Below are positions 26,465 through 36,378 of a stretch of DNA of 64,000 nucleotides, piece after piece. A program made the position numbers and the translations under genes. The notes beneath the pieces were generated by a model that ran no database searches, was not told where the DNA came from, and saw nothing but the letters and a program-made list of their open reading frames with translations. Origin of the DNA: Stakelama sediminis (GTDB taxonomy: Bacteria > Pseudomonadota > Alphaproteobacteria > Sphingomonadales > Sphingomonadaceae); NCBI RefSeq assembly GCF_014199335.1, contig NZ_JACIJI010000001.1:930001-994000 (forward strand), in the 5' to 3' direction. Numbering within the stretch: the first letter of the stretch is position 1; each line of letters opens with the position of its first letter.

Positions 26465-26573
26465 GTATCGCCGCTTTTGCCCTGAGGGCGGCGATACGCG
26501 GGTCCGTCGAGCTCCTCCGTTTCGGCGGACCCGTAACGAAAAGGGCCGGGAAGCAGATCGCTTCCCGGCCCTT
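26465..26573. terminator. Three tandem hairpins, bidirectional terminator
   Basis: Between the convergent fasciclin and etfA genes stand three consecutive inverted repeats: GTATCGCCGC at 26465-26474 with 26488-26497; CGGGTCCG at 26499-26506 with 26526-26533; and a 14-pair stem at 26541-26554 with 26560-26573, loop of five. The last is flanked by A/T-rich bases (TTTT on the minus strand) and would end etfBA transcription; the first two probably serve the plus strand. Confidence 0.7.
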
Positions 26574-26594
26574 CTTGCTATACGGCGCTATCGT

Positions 26595-27524
26595 TCAGAG
26601 CTTTTCAGTCAGCTCCGGCACCGCCTTGTAAAGATCGGCGACAAGGCCGAGATCGGCGACCTGAAAGATCGGTGCATCCTCATCCTTGTTGATCGCGACG
26701 ATGGTTTTCGAATCCTTCATCCCCGCAAGATGCTGGATCGCGCCCGAAATACCGATGGCGATATACACTTCCGGCGCGACGATCTTGCCGGTCTGACCGA
26801 CCTGATAGTCGTTGGGGACATAGCCCGCATCGACCGCCGCACGCGATGCGCCGACGGCGGCACCCAGCTTGTCGGCAAGCGGTTCGATGATGGTGTGGAA
26901 ATTCTCGCTGTTCTGCAGCGCGCGGCCGCCCGAAACGACAATCTTCGCGCTAGTCAGTTCAGGACGCTCACTCTCGGCGATTTCCTGACCGACAAAGCTT
27001 GAAAGCCCCTTGTCGCCTGCCGCGGCAACATTCTCGATCTCGGCCGAACCGCCTTCGGCAGCCGCCTTTTCGAACGCGGTGCCGCGCACGGTGATAACCA
27101 GCTTTTTGTCGCTCGTTTTGACCGTCGCGATTGCGTTGCCGGCATAGATCGGACGCGTGAACGTGTCCTCACCCTCAACCGACAGAATGTCGGAAATCTG
27201 CATGACGTCGAGCAGCGCGGCGACGCGCGGCGCGATATTCTTGCCCGTCGTTGTCGCGGGAACCAGGAACGCATCGTGATGTCCCATCAGGTCGACGATC
27301 AGCGGCGCCACATTTTCGGCGAGCGCGTGCGCATAGGCCGCATCGTCGGCAACATGCACCTTGCCCACACCGGCGATTTTCGCCGCGGCCTCAGCCACGC
27401 CGCCGCAATTTTCGCCCGCGACCAGCAGATGCACCTCACCCAGCTTGGATGCCGCCGTCACGGTGGCCAGCGTCGCGTCCTTCATGTCCTTGTTGTCATG
27501 TTCGACCCAGACCAGCGTCTTCAT
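26595..27524 (-). CDS. etfA: Electron transfer flavoprotein alpha subunit
   Basis: The 309-aa alpha subunit carries the FAD of ETF, which passes electrons from acyl-CoA dehydrogenases to ETF-ubiquinone oxidoreductase. The C-terminal FAD-binding signature is plain: [20 protein letters not shown] near residues 224-243, then [20 protein letters not shown] and [19 protein letters not shown]-terminal LVWVEHDN starts the shared ETF fold. The start overlaps the etfB stop by four bases. Length is standard. Confidence 0.96.
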   Translation of the reverse strand: MKTLVWVEHDNKDMKDATLATVTAASKLGEVHLLVAGENCGGVAEAAAKIAGVGKVHVADDAAYAHALAENVAPLIVDLMGHHDAFLVPATTTGKNIAPRVAALLDVMQISDILSVEGEDTFTRPIYAGNAIATVKTSDKKLVITVRGTAFEKAAAEGGSAEIENVAAAGDKGLSSFVGQEIAESERPELTSAKIVVSGGRALQNSENFHTIIEPLADKLGAAVGASRAAVDAGYVPNDYQVGQTGKIVAPEVYIAIGISGAIQHLAGMKDSKTIVAINKDEDAPIFQVADLGLVADLYKAVPELTEKL

Positions 27525-28270
27525 GCCGCAACTCCCATTGCCTTGAGTTTCGCCACCAGTTCATCGACATCGGCGACCTTCACGCCCGCCGTCCGCTTGG
27601 GCGGTTCGGACACGTTGGTGACTGTCAGGCGCGGCGCGACATCGACGCCGTAATCGGCAACCGTCTTCTGCGCGAGCGGCTTCGACTTCGCTTTCATGAT
27701 GTTGGGCAGCGAAGCATAGCGCGGCTCATTGAGGCGCAAATCGGTGGTGACGATTGCCGGAAGCTTGAGAGCATCGGTTTCCAGCCCGCCATCGACTTCA
27801 CGGGTCACGCTCGCCGTGCCGTCCGCGATCTCGACCTTGGATGCGAACGTACCCTGTCCCCAGCCCAGCAGTGCGGCCAGCATCTGGCCGGTCTGGTTAT
27901 TGTCATCATCAATCGCCTGTTTGCCGAGGATCACCAGTTCGGGGCTTTCCTCCTCGACCACCTTGGCAAGCAGCTTGGCGACGCCCAGCGGCTCGACCTT
28001 GTCATCGGTCTGGATCAGGATCGCGCGATCGGCACCCATGGCGAGCGCGGTACGCAGCGTTTCCTGGCATTTGTGTTCGCCGATCGAAACCGCGATGATT
28101 TCGCTCGCCACGCCCTTTTCCTTCAGACGGATGGCTTCCTCGACCGCAATTTCGTCGAACGGGTTCATGCTCATCTTGACATTGGCGAGGTCGACACCCG
28201 ACCCGTCCGCCTTCACCCGTGGTTTGACATTATAGTCAAGCACGCGCTTGACCGGCACCAGCACCTTCAT
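27521..28270 (-). CDS. etfB: Electron transfer flavoprotein beta subunit
   Basis: The 249-aa beta subunit, which holds AMP and docks to the dehydrogenases, begins [19 protein letters not shown] and has the family segments [20 protein letters not shown] near residues 33-52, [20 protein letters not shown], and [20 protein letters not shown] near 115-134. AAGGGAAG stands a few bases before the ATG. The gene order etfB-etfA with overlap is the usual bacterial operon. The partner dehydrogenase at 1015-2736 is in the same window but far away. Confidence 0.96.
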   Translation of the reverse strand: MKVLVPVKRVLDYNVKPRVKADGSGVDLANVKMSMNPFDEIAVEEAIRLKEKGVASEIIAVSIGEHKCQETLRTALAMGADRAILIQTDDKVEPLGVAKLLAKVVEEESPELVILGKQAIDDDNNQTGQMLAALLGWGQGTFASKVEIADGTASVTREVDGGLETDALKLPAIVTTDLRLNEPRYASLPNIMKAKSKPLAQKTVADYGVDVAPRLTVTNVSEPPKRTAGVKVADVDELVAKLKAMGVAA

Positions 28271-28417
28271 ATGCTTCCCTTCCCAACTATCCGCCGAAAA
28301 GCGGGTTTTGCATGTTCAGTCTGGCGTGACATGGCGTTTTTCCGTTGCTTTCGCAAGTACGGTATGGCCCTCTTTTCATCATCACGCCGATATTTCCCTG
28401 ATTACACTCCCGAATGC

Positions 28418-28451
28418 AAAACGGGGCCCCGACCAGTCGCCGGAACCCCGT
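28418..28451 (-). terminator. Intrinsic terminator after sucC
   Basis: On the minus strand a stem based on ACGGGG (28446-28451) pairing with CCCCGT (28421-28426), with further inner pairs, is followed by TTTT (28418-28421). It lies 24 bases beyond the sucC stop. Confidence 0.75.
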
Positions 28452-28475
28452 TTGCTACCTGTGCAAGGTGTGCAA

Positions 28476-29675
28476 TCAGGCGACCTGCTTGACCTCTGCC
28501 ACGATCTTCTGGGCGGCATCGCCCAGATCGTTCGCGGCCACGATCGGCAGGCCGGAATTGGCAAGAATGTCCTTGCCCTGCTGTACATTGGTTCCTTCCA
28601 GTCGAACGACCAGCGGCACCGAAAGGTTCACTTCCTTCGCCGCCGCGACGATGCCGTCGGCAATGATGTCGCAGCGCATGATGCCGCCGAAGATGTTGAC
28701 GAGGATGCCCTTCACCGCCGGATCGCTCAGGATGATCTTGAACGCCGCCGTGACCTTCTCCTTGTTCGCGCCGCCGCCAACGTCGAGGAAGTTGGCCGGG
28801 AACATGCCGTTCAGCTTGATGATGTCCATCGTCGCCATGGCCAGACCCGCGCCGTTCACCATGCAGCCGATATCGCCATCGAGCTTGATATAGGCGAGGT
28901 CGTACTTGCTCGCTTCCAGCTCCATCGGGTCTTCTTCGGTCTCGTCGCGCAGCTCGGCCAGATTCTTGTGGCGGAACATCGCGTTCGAATCGAACCCGAC
29001 CTTGGCGTCGAGCACCATCAGTTTGCCGTCGCCGGTCACCGCCAGCGGATTGACCTCGATCTGCGCGGCATCGGTGCCCAGAAACGCATCATACAGCTTC
29101 GACGCCGTGAACGCCGCCTGCTTGGCAAGGTCGCCGGTCAGTTCCAGCGCCGCCGCCACCGAACGGCCATGATGCGGCATGAAGCCGGTCGCCGGATCGA
29201 TATCGATGGTGTGGATCTTTTCAGGCGTGGAATGCGCCACTTCCTCGATATCCATGCCGCCTTCGGTCGAAGCGACCATGGAGATGCGGCCCGTCGCGCG
29301 GTTGACGAGCAACGCGAGATAGAATTCCTTGTCGATATCGACGCCGTCGGTGACGTACAGGCGATTGACCTGCTTGCCCGCTTCGCCCGTCTGGACGGTA
29401 ACCAGCGTGTTGCCCAGCATGTCGGCCGCCGCAGCGCGAACCTCTTCCTCAGTCCTGGCGAGGCGGACACCGCCCTTGGCATCGGGGCCGAGTTCCTTGA
29501 ACTTGCCCTTGCCGCGGCCGCCGGCGTGAATCTGCGCCTTGACGACATAGAGCGGCCCAGGGAGCTTTTTCGACGCTTCCACCGCTTCCTCGACGGACAG
29601 GGCAGCAAACCCTGCGGGAACGGGGACGCCGAATTTGGCCAGCAGTTCCTTGGCCTGATATTCATGAATATTCAT
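28476..29675 (-). CDS. sucC: Succinyl-CoA synthetase beta subunit
   Basis: The 399-aa ATP-grasp subunit of the TCA-cycle succinyl-CoA synthetase starts [20 protein letters not shown], the signature N-terminus. Further segments are [18 protein letters not shown] near residues 44-61, [20 protein letters not shown] and the C-terminal [20 protein letters not shown] near 315-334 with NVQQGKDIL. Length is standard. The usual partner sucD is not in this window, so it is either far away or beyond this stretch. The transcript appears monocistronic, with its own terminator. Confidence 0.96.
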   Translation of the reverse strand: MNIHEYQAKELLAKFGVPVPAGFAALSVEEAVEASKKLPGPLYVVKAQIHAGGRGKGKFKELGPDAKGGVRLARTEEEVRAAAADMLGNTLVTVQTGEAGKQVNRLYVTDGVDIDKEFYLALLVNRATGRISMVASTEGGMDIEEVAHSTPEKIHTIDIDPATGFMPHHGRSVAAALELTGDLAKQAAFTASKLYDAFLGTDAAQIEVNPLAVTGDGKLMVLDAKVGFDSNAMFRHKNLAELRDETEEDPMELEASKYDLAYIKLDGDIGCMVNGAGLAMATMDIIKLNGMFPANFLDVGGGANKEKVTAAFKIILSDPAVKGILVNIFGGIMRCDIIADGIVAAAKEVNLSVPLVVRLEGTNVQQGKDILANSGLPIVAANDLGDAAQKIVAEVKQVA

Positions 29676-29861
29676 GGGGCAATCTCGACTTTCTCGATGA
29701 CCATGGGAGTTGCTTGCGCCTTTCGCACAAGCGAAGCGAGGAATCCACCCCCTGAATCAGAATAGCGCGCCCGTTTATCGCTATTGATTTGCAACAACAA
29801 TAATTGCGGGGAACGGCATTGCGCCGGGTAATCGGCTATTCGCCTTCGTCACCCGAGGCGC

Positions 29862-29867
29862 TATAGC
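29862..29867 (+). promoter_or_regulatory. Candidate -10 box of crtZ, near-leaderless
   Basis: TATAGC at 29862-29867 lies 17 bases after a weak TTCGCC (29839-29844). Transcription would begin about three bases before the crtZ ATG at 29875, giving an almost leaderless mRNA, which agrees with the absence of a ribosome binding site. Confidence 0.35.
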
Positions 29868-29874
29868 ATGCGTC

Positions 29875-30387
29875 ATGCACTGGACCCTCGCAATCGGGCT
29901 GTTCGTCGCCACCGTGATCGGTATGGAAGGCTTTGCCTATGCCATGCACCGCTGGGTGATGCATGGGCCGGGCTGGTTCCTGCATGCCAGCCATCACCGC
30001 CCGCGCACCGGCAACTGGGAATGGAATGACCTTTATGCGGTGATCTTCGCGATTCCGTCGATCGTCCTGCTGGCGGGCGGCGTGCGATGGGGCTGGTGGC
30101 CCGGCTGCACCTGGATCGGTGCGGGCATTGCCGCCTATGGCGCGATCTATTTCGGCTTTCACGACATTCTGGTCCATCGCCGGATCGGCCATCGCCATGT
30201 CCCGCGCTCAGCCTATATGAAGCGCATCATGCAGGCCCATCGTCTCCATCACGCGGTGGAGACGAAGCACGGCACGGTCAGTTTCGGATTTCTCTGGGCA
30301 CCGGCGCCGGAAAAACTGAAGGCAGCGCTTCGCGACAGCGGCAGGCATGGGATACGGGCGCCGCGCGGCGAAAATCCCGTCGCATAA
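29875..30387 (+). CDS. crtZ: Beta-carotene 3-hydroxylase CrtZ
   Basis: The 170-aa di-iron membrane enzyme hydroxylates the beta-ionone rings of carotenoids, giving zeaxanthin, a precursor of the nostoxanthin-type yellow pigments of sphingomonads. The histidine motifs of the fatty-acid hydroxylase family are visible: HRWVMHGPGWFLHASHH near residues 25-41, FHDILVHRRIGHRHVP near 98-113 and AHRLHHAVETKHG near 121-133. Four hydrophobic segments are present. No other carotenoid gene is adjacent. Confidence 0.92.
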   Translation: MHWTLAIGLFVATVIGMEGFAYAMHRWVMHGPGWFLHASHHRPRTGNWEWNDLYAVIFAIPSIVLLAGGVRWGWWPGCTWIGAGIAAYGAIYFGFHDILVHRRIGHRHVPRSAYMKRIMQAHRLHHAVETKHGTVSFGFLWAPAPEKLKAALRDSGRHGIRAPRGENPVA

Positions 30388-30404
30388 TTCCCCTTACGAA
30401 TCCG

Positions 30405-30734
30405 TCAGGTTCCGGGATACATGGCCTTGATACGATCTAGAACGGCCGGATAGAGCGGCTGGCGAAAGACGAAACCGTAGCAGAAATGCCGCCGCCAGAC
30501 GACCTGCGCCTCCTGCCCGGCCATGTCGGGAATCTGCAGCCAGATCGTATCGCCAGGTTCCAGATTGGGCGCCGCCGTCGCGCGAAAACCGCTCACCGAC
30601 ATATCCAGCACATCGATCCGGAAACGCAGGCTGCGCGGTCCGCGCAGCATGGCCTGCATCGCCACCGGCTCGCGCGGGAATTGCCGCATATCATCATGCG
30701 AATCCGCACCGAATTTCAAATCAATTGCGCCCAT
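30405..30734 (-). CDS. PilZ-domain protein
   Basis: The 109-aa protein is a single PilZ domain, a likely cyclic-di-GMP receptor. The motif RxxxR is present as RQFPREP near residues 18-24, followed by VLDMSVSGFRATAAP near 42-56, which matches the D/NxSxxG motif. WRRHFCYGFVFRQPLYP ends the barrel. The protein has no output domain, so it probably acts by binding a partner. It is convergent with crtZ and has a poor ribosome binding site, so the start may be a later codon. Confidence 0.85.
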   Translation of the reverse strand: MGAIDLKFGADSHDDMRQFPREPVAMQAMLRGPRSLRFRIDVLDMSVSGFRATAAPNLEPGDTIWLQIPDMAGQEAQVVWRRHFCYGFVFRQPLYPAVLDRIKAMYPGT

Positions 30735-30787
30735 GCCCCAGACGCTAGCGGAACAGGGTTAGCGAATTGCAAACGATGTGGAAAAAA

Positions 30788-31723
30788 TCAGTCGAACAGG
30801 CTGGAAACCGATGCTTCTTCAGCAATGCGGCGGATTGCCTCGGCGAGCAGCGGCGCAATCGTCAGGTGGCGGATATGATCCGCCTTGGCGATAACGTCGT
30901 GATTGCCGATCGAATCGGTGATGACCAGTTCCTCCAGCGCCGATTTTTCGACCCGCGCCACTGCGCCGCCCGAAAGCACGCCGTGCGTACAATAGGCAAC
31001 GACCCCTTCCGCGCCCGCTTCCTTCAACGCAGCGGCGGCGTTGCATAACGTACCGGCCGAATCGACGATATCGTCAATCAGGATGCAAAACCGCCCCGAC
31101 ACATCGCCGATGATGTTCATGACTTCCGATTCGCCGGGCCGTTCGCGTCGCTTGTCGACAATGGCCAGCGGTGCATTGTCGAGCCGCTTCGCCAGTGCCC
31201 GCGCACGCACCACACCACCCACATCGGGGGAAACCACCATCAGATTCTTGTCGAAGAAGCGCGCCTTGATATCCTCGCTCATCACCGGTGCGGCATAGAG
31301 ATTGTCGGTCGGAATATCGAAAAAGCCCTGAATCTGGCCTGCATGCAGATCAACCGAAAGCACGCGGTCGGCACCTGCACCGGCGATCAGATTGGCGACC
31401 AGCTTGGCCGAAATCGGCGTGCGCGGCCCCGGCTTGCGATCCTGCCGGGCATAGCCGAAATACGGGATAACCGCCGTGATGCGCCGTGCCGACGCACGCT
31501 TCAGCGCATCGATACCGATCAGCAATTCCATCAGATTGTCATTGGCCGGATAGGAGGTCGATTGCAGCATGAACACATCTTCGCCGCGCACATTTTCCAG
31601 AATCTCGACGAAAATTTCTTCATCCGCGAACCGGCGGATGCTGGCGCTGGTCTTGGGGATTTCCAGATAGCTGGCAATGGCATCGCCCAGCGGCAGATTC
31701 GAATTTCCGACCAAAAGCTTCAT
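30788..31723 (-). CDS. prs: Ribose-phosphate pyrophosphokinase
   Basis: The 311-aa enzyme makes PRPP from ribose 5-phosphate and ATP for nucleotide, histidine and tryptophan synthesis. Clear motifs are [18 protein letters not shown] near residues 30-47, the flexible/binding region [18 protein letters not shown] near 93-110, [20 protein letters not shown] near 124-143, and the PRPP-binding loop [14 protein letters not shown] near 213-226. Length is normal for class I Prs. It is divergent from gltX. Confidence 0.96.
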   Translation of the reverse strand: MKLLVGNSNLPLGDAIASYLEIPKTSASIRRFADEEIFVEILENVRGEDVFMLQSTSYPANDNLMELLIGIDALKRASARRITAVIPYFGYARQDRKPGPRTPISAKLVANLIAGAGADRVLSVDLHAGQIQGFFDIPTDNLYAAPVMSEDIKARFFDKNLMVVSPDVGGVVRARALAKRLDNAPLAIVDKRRERPGESEVMNIIGDVSGRFCILIDDIVDSAGTLCNAAAALKEAGAEGVVAYCTHGVLSGGAVARVEKSALEELVITDSIGNHDVIAKADHIRHLTIAPLLAEAIRRIAEEASVSSLFD

Positions 31724-31844
31724 GCCCGCCCCGTTTCCTTGATTTCTGCGCTATGCGGTTTCGATGTCAAAAGGCTCATAAAGCCGACATGCCGATGCGA
31801 AAAGGGGCATTGCCCCCTTTCCCGCCGCTTTCTACAGCGCAGTC

Positions 31845-33167
31845 ATGGTTATTACACGTTTCGCCCCCAGCCCGACCGGCCATATGCATGTCGGCAATCT
31901 GCGCACCGCGCTGCACAACTGGATGTGGGCGCGCAAACAGGGCGGCCGTTTCCTGCTGCGCATCGACGACACCGATGCCGAACGGTCGCGTGAGGAATTT
32001 GTCGACGGCATCCGCGCCGATCTGGACTGGCTGGGACTTGGCTATGACGGCGAGGAACGGCAATCGGCACGCTTCGACAGGTATGAGGCACAGTTTCAGG
32101 CGCTGCGCGAGGCCGGCCGGGTCTATCCCGCCTATGAAACGCCGCAGGAACTCGACCTCAAGCGCAAGGTGCTGCTGGGTCGCGGCCTGCCGCCGGTCTA
32201 TGATCGCGCCGCCCTGCACCTCACCGACGATGCGCGCGCGGCACTCGAAGCCGGGGGCCGCCGCCCGCACTGGCGCTTCCGCCTCAATCATGACGCGCCG
32301 ATCGGCTGGACCGACCATATACGTGGCGAACAGCGGTTCGACCCGTCGCGGATGAGCGATCCGGTTATCCGGCGCGAGGACGGTTCCTGGCTCTATCTGC
32401 TGCCATCGGTCATCGACGACATCGATATGGGCATCACCGATGTCGTGCGCGGTGAGGATCATGTGTCCAACACCGCCGTGCAGATTCAGATGTTCGAAGC
32501 GCTGGGAGCGACCCCGCCCGCCTTCGCGCATGAGGCACTGCTGACCGGCAGCGAAGGCAAGCTGTCGAAGCGGCTGGGGTCGCTGGGTATCGCGCATTTT
32601 CGCGAAGCCGGCATCGAGCCGCAGGCGCTGGTTGCCCTGCTCGCACGCATCGGCACCAGCGATCCGGTCGAACCGGAACCGGACGCCGGCAGACTTGCCG
32701 CGACGATGGACTTTGCCCGCTTCGGACGCGCACCCGCCCGATTCGACGAAAGCGAACTGGCGACGCTGAACGCGAAAATCGTGCATCAACTCCCCTATGA
32801 TAGGGTGGCCGACCGGTTGCCCTCCGGCATGGGAGGCGAAGCGTGGGAAACGGTGCGGCCCAACCTTTCCACCGTGCGCGAATCTGCCGACTGGTGGCGC
32901 ATTATCGAAGGGCCCGTCGAAACCGGCGATCTGAGCGAAGAAAATGAGTATCTGGAGATTGCGGCTGAGGTCGCATCCGAAATCGACTGGTCGGACGATC
33001 CCTGGCACGCGTTGACGGGCGCGTTGAAGGAACGCACCGGACGCAAGGGGCGCGCCCTGTTCCTGCCCCTCCGTCGCGCGCTGACGGGTCTCGACCATGG
33101 CCCCGACATGGCGGCGCTGTTGCCGCTCATCGGCCGGGAACGCGCCATCGAACGCCTGTCCGCCTGA
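31845..33167 (+). CDS. gltX: Glutamate--tRNA ligase
   Basis: The 440-aa class I synthetase charges tRNA with glutamate. The HIGH-type motif is APSPTGHMHVGNLRTAL near residues 6-22, and the KMSKS counterpart is EGKLSKRLGSLG near 242-253. The N-terminal catalytic core and the alpha-helical anticodon-binding half are both present, at the shorter end of bacterial GltX length. Alphaproteobacteria often carry two GltX proteins, one of them shorter and able to charge tRNA-Gln for transamidation; which kind this is cannot be told here. Confidence 0.93.
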   Translation: MVITRFAPSPTGHMHVGNLRTALHNWMWARKQGGRFLLRIDDTDAERSREEFVDGIRADLDWLGLGYDGEERQSARFDRYEAQFQALREAGRVYPAYETPQELDLKRKVLLGRGLPPVYDRAALHLTDDARAALEAGGRRPHWRFRLNHDAPIGWTDHIRGEQRFDPSRMSDPVIRREDGSWLYLLPSVIDDIDMGITDVVRGEDHVSNTAVQIQMFEALGATPPAFAHEALLTGSEGKLSKRLGSLGIAHFREAGIEPQALVALLARIGTSDPVEPEPDAGRLAATMDFARFGRAPARFDESELATLNAKIVHQLPYDRVADRLPSGMGGEAWETVRPNLSTVRESADWWRIIEGPVETGDLSEENEYLEIAAEVASEIDWSDDPWHALTGALKERTGRKGRALFLPLRRALTGLDHGPDMAALLPLIGRERAIERLSA

Positions 33168-33259
33168 CATAATCCATTCATCGTATATAATATTATTACC
33201 TTGCATGAGTGCGCCGATCCGGGCACAAAACGCGCTCAAACGTCCACCGGGAGAATTTC

Positions 33260-34774
33260 ATGCGCTTCAGGCTATTGACCATGGCCGCAACTCTGTTTGC
33301 TGCAGCCACTATCACTCCAGCCTATGCGCACCCGCCCAAGGACCATGCGAAAAGCGAGCAGAAGAGCGATCCACAGGACGATTCCAGCAAGCTGCCGCCG
33401 CTTCCCGCCGACAAGAGCGTTGACCAGACCACGGTCATCGCGGGCAAGAGTCTTCATTACAAGGCAACGGTCGGCAAGCTGCCGGTACGCAATTCCGACG
33501 GCAAGATCATCGCCGAGGTCGTTTATACCGCCTATACCGTGCCGGGTGCCAGCCCGTCGCGCCCGGTGACCTTTGCCTTTAACGGCGGCCCCGGCGCATC
33601 CTCGGTCTATCTCAATCTCGGCGCGATCGGCCCGAAACGGGTGCGCTTCGGCGATGCGGGCGACAGCCCCTCCGACGCGCCGGTGCTGAGCGACAATCCG
33701 CATAGCTGGCTCGACTTTACCGATCTGGTTTTCATCGACCCCGTCGGCACCGGCTACAGCCGCAGCCTGGAGGACAAGGACAAAACCAAGAAGGATTTCT
33801 ACGCCAACGATCCCGACATCAAATATCTGTCGCGCATCGTCTATGACTGGCTGGTCCAGAATCAGCGGCTGCGTTCCCCCAAATATGTCATCGGCGAAAG
33901 CTATGGCGGCTATCGCGCACCGCGCATCGCCTACGAACTGCAAACGCAGATGGGGGTCGGCGTATCGGGCCTTGTCATGGTGTCGCCCTATCTCGATCCG
34001 GCCTCGGTCAGTGGCGACAACGGCCTGTCGCCCCTGCCGTGGATGATCAACCTGCCGTCGATGGCGGCTGCCAAGCTGGAACGCGAGGGCAAGCTGACCG
34101 CCGCCAACATGGCGCCGATCGAAAACTATACCCAGACGCAGTTCGTCACGGACTTTTTCGCCGGACCGAAAGACAAGGTCGCGACCGACCGGCTGGTCAA
34201 CAAGGTCGCGGAACTGACCGGTCTCGATCATGCGCTGGTGGCAAAACTGAACGGCCGCATCGACATCGGCACCTTCCTGCGCGAAGGGCATCGGGCGCAA
34301 AAGAAGATCGGCAGCGTCTATGACAGCAATGTCACCGCCTTCGATCCGTTCCCCGGTTCGGCGGAGCGCAAGTCGAACGACCCGATCCTCAACGCGATCC
34401 TTGCCCCGACGACCAGCGCGATGGTCGATTTCATCACCCGCACGGTAGGCTGGGATGTGAAGGGCCGCCATTATGAGGCTCTGTCCTATGCGGTGAACGA
34501 GGCCTGGGATCGCGGCACGCCCGACGACAAGCCGGTTGAGGATCTGCGCAAGGCAATCGCCAACGATCCCAAGATGCAGGTGATCATCGCGCATGGCTGG
34601 AACGATCTGTCCTGCCCCTTCTTCGGATCGAAGCTGCTGATCGAACAGATGCCGGGCTATGGCGTTGCGGACCGCATCCATCTCGACATCTTCCCGGGCG
34701 GACACATGTTCTACACCCGCGACGACAGCGGCGCAGCGTTCCGCAATGATGCGAAGGCCATCTATACCCGCTGA
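33260..34774 (+). CDS. Secreted S10-family serine carboxypeptidase
   Basis: The 504-aa exported peptidase has a signal peptide (AATLFAAATITPAYA, cleavage near residue 23) and the S10 alpha/beta-hydrolase fold. The oxyanion segment FAFNGGPGASSVYLNLGA lies near 111-128, the nucleophile in GESYGGYRAPR near 213-223, the acid residue in AHGWNDLSCPFFG near 446-458, and the histidine in FPGGHMFYTRDD near 479-490. It removes C-terminal residues from peptides in the periplasm or outside. GGGAG lies before the ATG at 33260. A strong terminator follows. Confidence 0.93.
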   Translation: MRFRLLTMAATLFAAATITPAYAHPPKDHAKSEQKSDPQDDSSKLPPLPADKSVDQTTVIAGKSLHYKATVGKLPVRNSDGKIIAEVVYTAYTVPGASPSRPVTFAFNGGPGASSVYLNLGAIGPKRVRFGDAGDSPSDAPVLSDNPHSWLDFTDLVFIDPVGTGYSRSLEDKDKTKKDFYANDPDIKYLSRIVYDWLVQNQRLRSPKYVIGESYGGYRAPRIAYELQTQMGVGVSGLVMVSPYLDPASVSGDNGLSPLPWMINLPSMAAAKLEREGKLTAANMAPIENYTQTQFVTDFFAGPKDKVATDRLVNKVAELTGLDHALVAKLNGRIDIGTFLREGHRAQKKIGSVYDSNVTAFDPFPGSAERKSNDPILNAILAPTTSAMVDFITRTVGWDVKGRHYEALSYAVNEAWDRGTPDDKPVEDLRKAIANDPKMQVIIAHGWNDLSCPFFGSKLLIEQMPGYGVADRIHLDIFPGGHMFYTRDDSGAAFRNDAKAIYTR

Positions 34775-34797
34775 CCTTACTGACGATCTGGAAATAC

Positions 34798-34835
34798 GGC
34801 CGTGGCGATCTGATTCGCCACGGCCTTTTCTTTCT
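34798..34835 (+). terminator. Intrinsic terminator after the S10 peptidase
   Basis: A perfect 11-pair stem (34798-34808 with 34815-34825, loop of six) is followed by TTTTCTTTCT. It lies 24 bases after the stop codon. Confidence 0.9.
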
Positions 34836-35057
34836 ATACCGCAAGCCACGGCATCCCCGACACCGGACAGATATGTCGGACACCGGGGCATCGACCCGCG
34901 CAGCGCCACGGCTATGGCGCCGGTCACCCCGTCACGCACGGCGGCACTATTAGAAAAAACCGGAAAACGATGACACTGTGCTTCGTTCCACGCGACCGAT
35001 TACCCCCCGGATGGGAGGGGCTGGCCGTCAGCCCTTCGTATCCCTATCTTTAGCGCG

Positions 35058-35408
35058 ATGTTTTCGTTCTTCCGATTCCTGTCGCCGCTGCGCGCCATTC
35101 GCGACCTGCGTGCCTTTATGGGTCAGCGGCGCAAGCATGAACTGTGGTTCATGGCCGCTTCCGTGGCCGTAACCACGCTGATCATCGTCGCTTTTGCGCA
35201 TGATGCGCATGTCACGCCGCCTTATCAGCCGCCGACGATCATTTATGCCAAAAGCTGGCCGCTGAACCGTACTGAAGCGCAAATTCTCGCCGATCAGAAG
35301 AAATCCATGGCGGAGAAAAAGGTCGAGGACGCCAAACTCGCCAAGCTGCGCAAAAAGAATCAGGAAGAATTTGAGGCGCTGAACAACAAGCTGGCGCCCT
35401 GGCTTTGA
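35058..35408 (+). CDS. Small single-pass membrane protein upstream of ribD
   Basis: I do not recognise a family for this 116-aa protein. It has a basic N-terminus (RAIRDLRAFMGQRRKHELW), one transmembrane helix near residues 30-48, a short proline-rich stretch (HVTPPYQPPTIIYAKSWP), and a charged C-terminal helix rich in Lys, Glu and Ala near 72-110 (KKSMAEKKVEDAKLAKLRKK), which could form a coiled coil in the periplasm. It overlaps the ribD start by four bases and may be the first gene of the riboflavin operon. I see no FMN riboswitch upstream. Confidence 0.7.
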   Translation: MFSFFRFLSPLRAIRDLRAFMGQRRKHELWFMAASVAVTTLIIVAFAHDAHVTPPYQPPTIIYAKSWPLNRTEAQILADQKKSMAEKKVEDAKLAKLRKKNQEEFEALNNKLAPWL

Positions 35409-36376
35409 GCGACCGGCGCTGGATGGCCGCCGCCATTGCGCTGGGCGAGCGCGGGCGGGGCCGCACCGCCCCCAATCCCAATGTCGGTTGCATCCTGGTC
35501 CGCGATGGCCGCGTCGTCGGCCGTGGCTGGACACAGCCCGGCGGGCGCCCCCATGCCGAGGCGATGGCCCTCGCACAGGCGGGAGAAGCCGCACGCGGTG
35601 CCACCGCCTATGTCTCGCTCGAACCCTGTGCACATCCGTCGCCGCGCGGCCCCGCCTGCGCGCCGACGCTGGCAAAGACGGGGATTGCCCGCGCTGTTAT
35701 CGCGCTGACCGATCCCGATCCGCGTACCAATGGCCGGGGCATCGCGCTGCTCCGTGACTCAGGCATAGAGGTCGTCAGCGGCATCGGCGCAGCGGAGGCG
35801 CGCGCGAGCATGTCCGGCTTTCTCAGCCGGATCGCACTCAACCGCCCGCAGGTGACGCTCAAGCTCGCCACCTCGCTCGACGGCTGCATTGCCCGCGCCA
35901 ACGGCGAAAGCCGCTGGATCACCGGCGCACCGGCGCGCGCCCATGCCCATCTCGAACGCGCGCGCCACGACGCCATTCTGGTCGGACGCGGCACCTTTGA
36001 AGCCGACCGGCCGCAACTCGATGTCCGGCTGGAGGGGCTGCGCGACAGAAGTCCGCAGCGGCTGCTGCTTTCCGGCACCGTCGCGCCGCCACCCGGCTGG
36101 CGCGTCCTTCCCGATCCCGCCGCGGTCGTCGGACTGGAGCAGACCAATCACCTGCTGATCGAAGGCGGCGCGAAAACGGCTTCCGCCTTTCTGGCCGCTG
36201 ACCTTGTCGACCGCATGCTGCTTTACCGCGCACCGATCCTGATCGGCGATGGCCGGCATGCTCTGGGCGATATCGGGCTGGCGCATCTGGCCGACGCGCA
36301 TGGCCGCTGGCGTCTCACCGATACGCGGATGCTTGGCAGCGACCGCATGGAAAGCTACGAGCGCGTGCGAGGCTGA
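35405..36376 (+). CDS. ribD: Riboflavin biosynthesis deaminase/reductase RibD
   Basis: The 323-aa bifunctional enzyme deaminates and then reduces the pyrimidine intermediate of riboflavin synthesis. The N-terminal deaminase has the zinc motif GGRPHAEAMAL near residues 45-55 and the PCAHPSPRGPACAP cysteines near 76-89. The C-terminal reductase begins near 150 (VTLKLATSLDGCIA) and contains GESRWITG and LIEGGAKTASAFL near 251-263. The likely start is the TTG at 35405, overlapping the preceding stop as TTGA; an ATG at 35423 is the alternative and would trim six residues. Confidence 0.93.
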   Translation: MSDRRWMAAAIALGERGRGRTAPNPNVGCILVRDGRVVGRGWTQPGGRPHAEAMALAQAGEAARGATAYVSLEPCAHPSPRGPACAPTLAKTGIARAVIALTDPDPRTNGRGIALLRDSGIEVVSGIGAAEARASMSGFLSRIALNRPQVTLKLATSLDGCIARANGESRWITGAPARAHAHLERARHDAILVGRGTFEADRPQLDVRLEGLRDRSPQRLLLSGTVAPPPGWRVLPDPAAVVGLEQTNHLLIEGGAKTASAFLAADLVDRMLLYRAPILIGDGRHALGDIGLAHLADAHGRWRLTDTRMLGSDRMESYERVRG

Positions 36377-36378
36377 AT

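Noticed and set aside
33272..34939. A 555-codon minus-strand frame
   Set aside because: It is antisense to the S10 peptidase and crosses its strong terminator.
34836..35057. FMN riboswitch upstream of the riboflavin operon
   Set aside because: I looked for the conserved RFN blocks and saw none.
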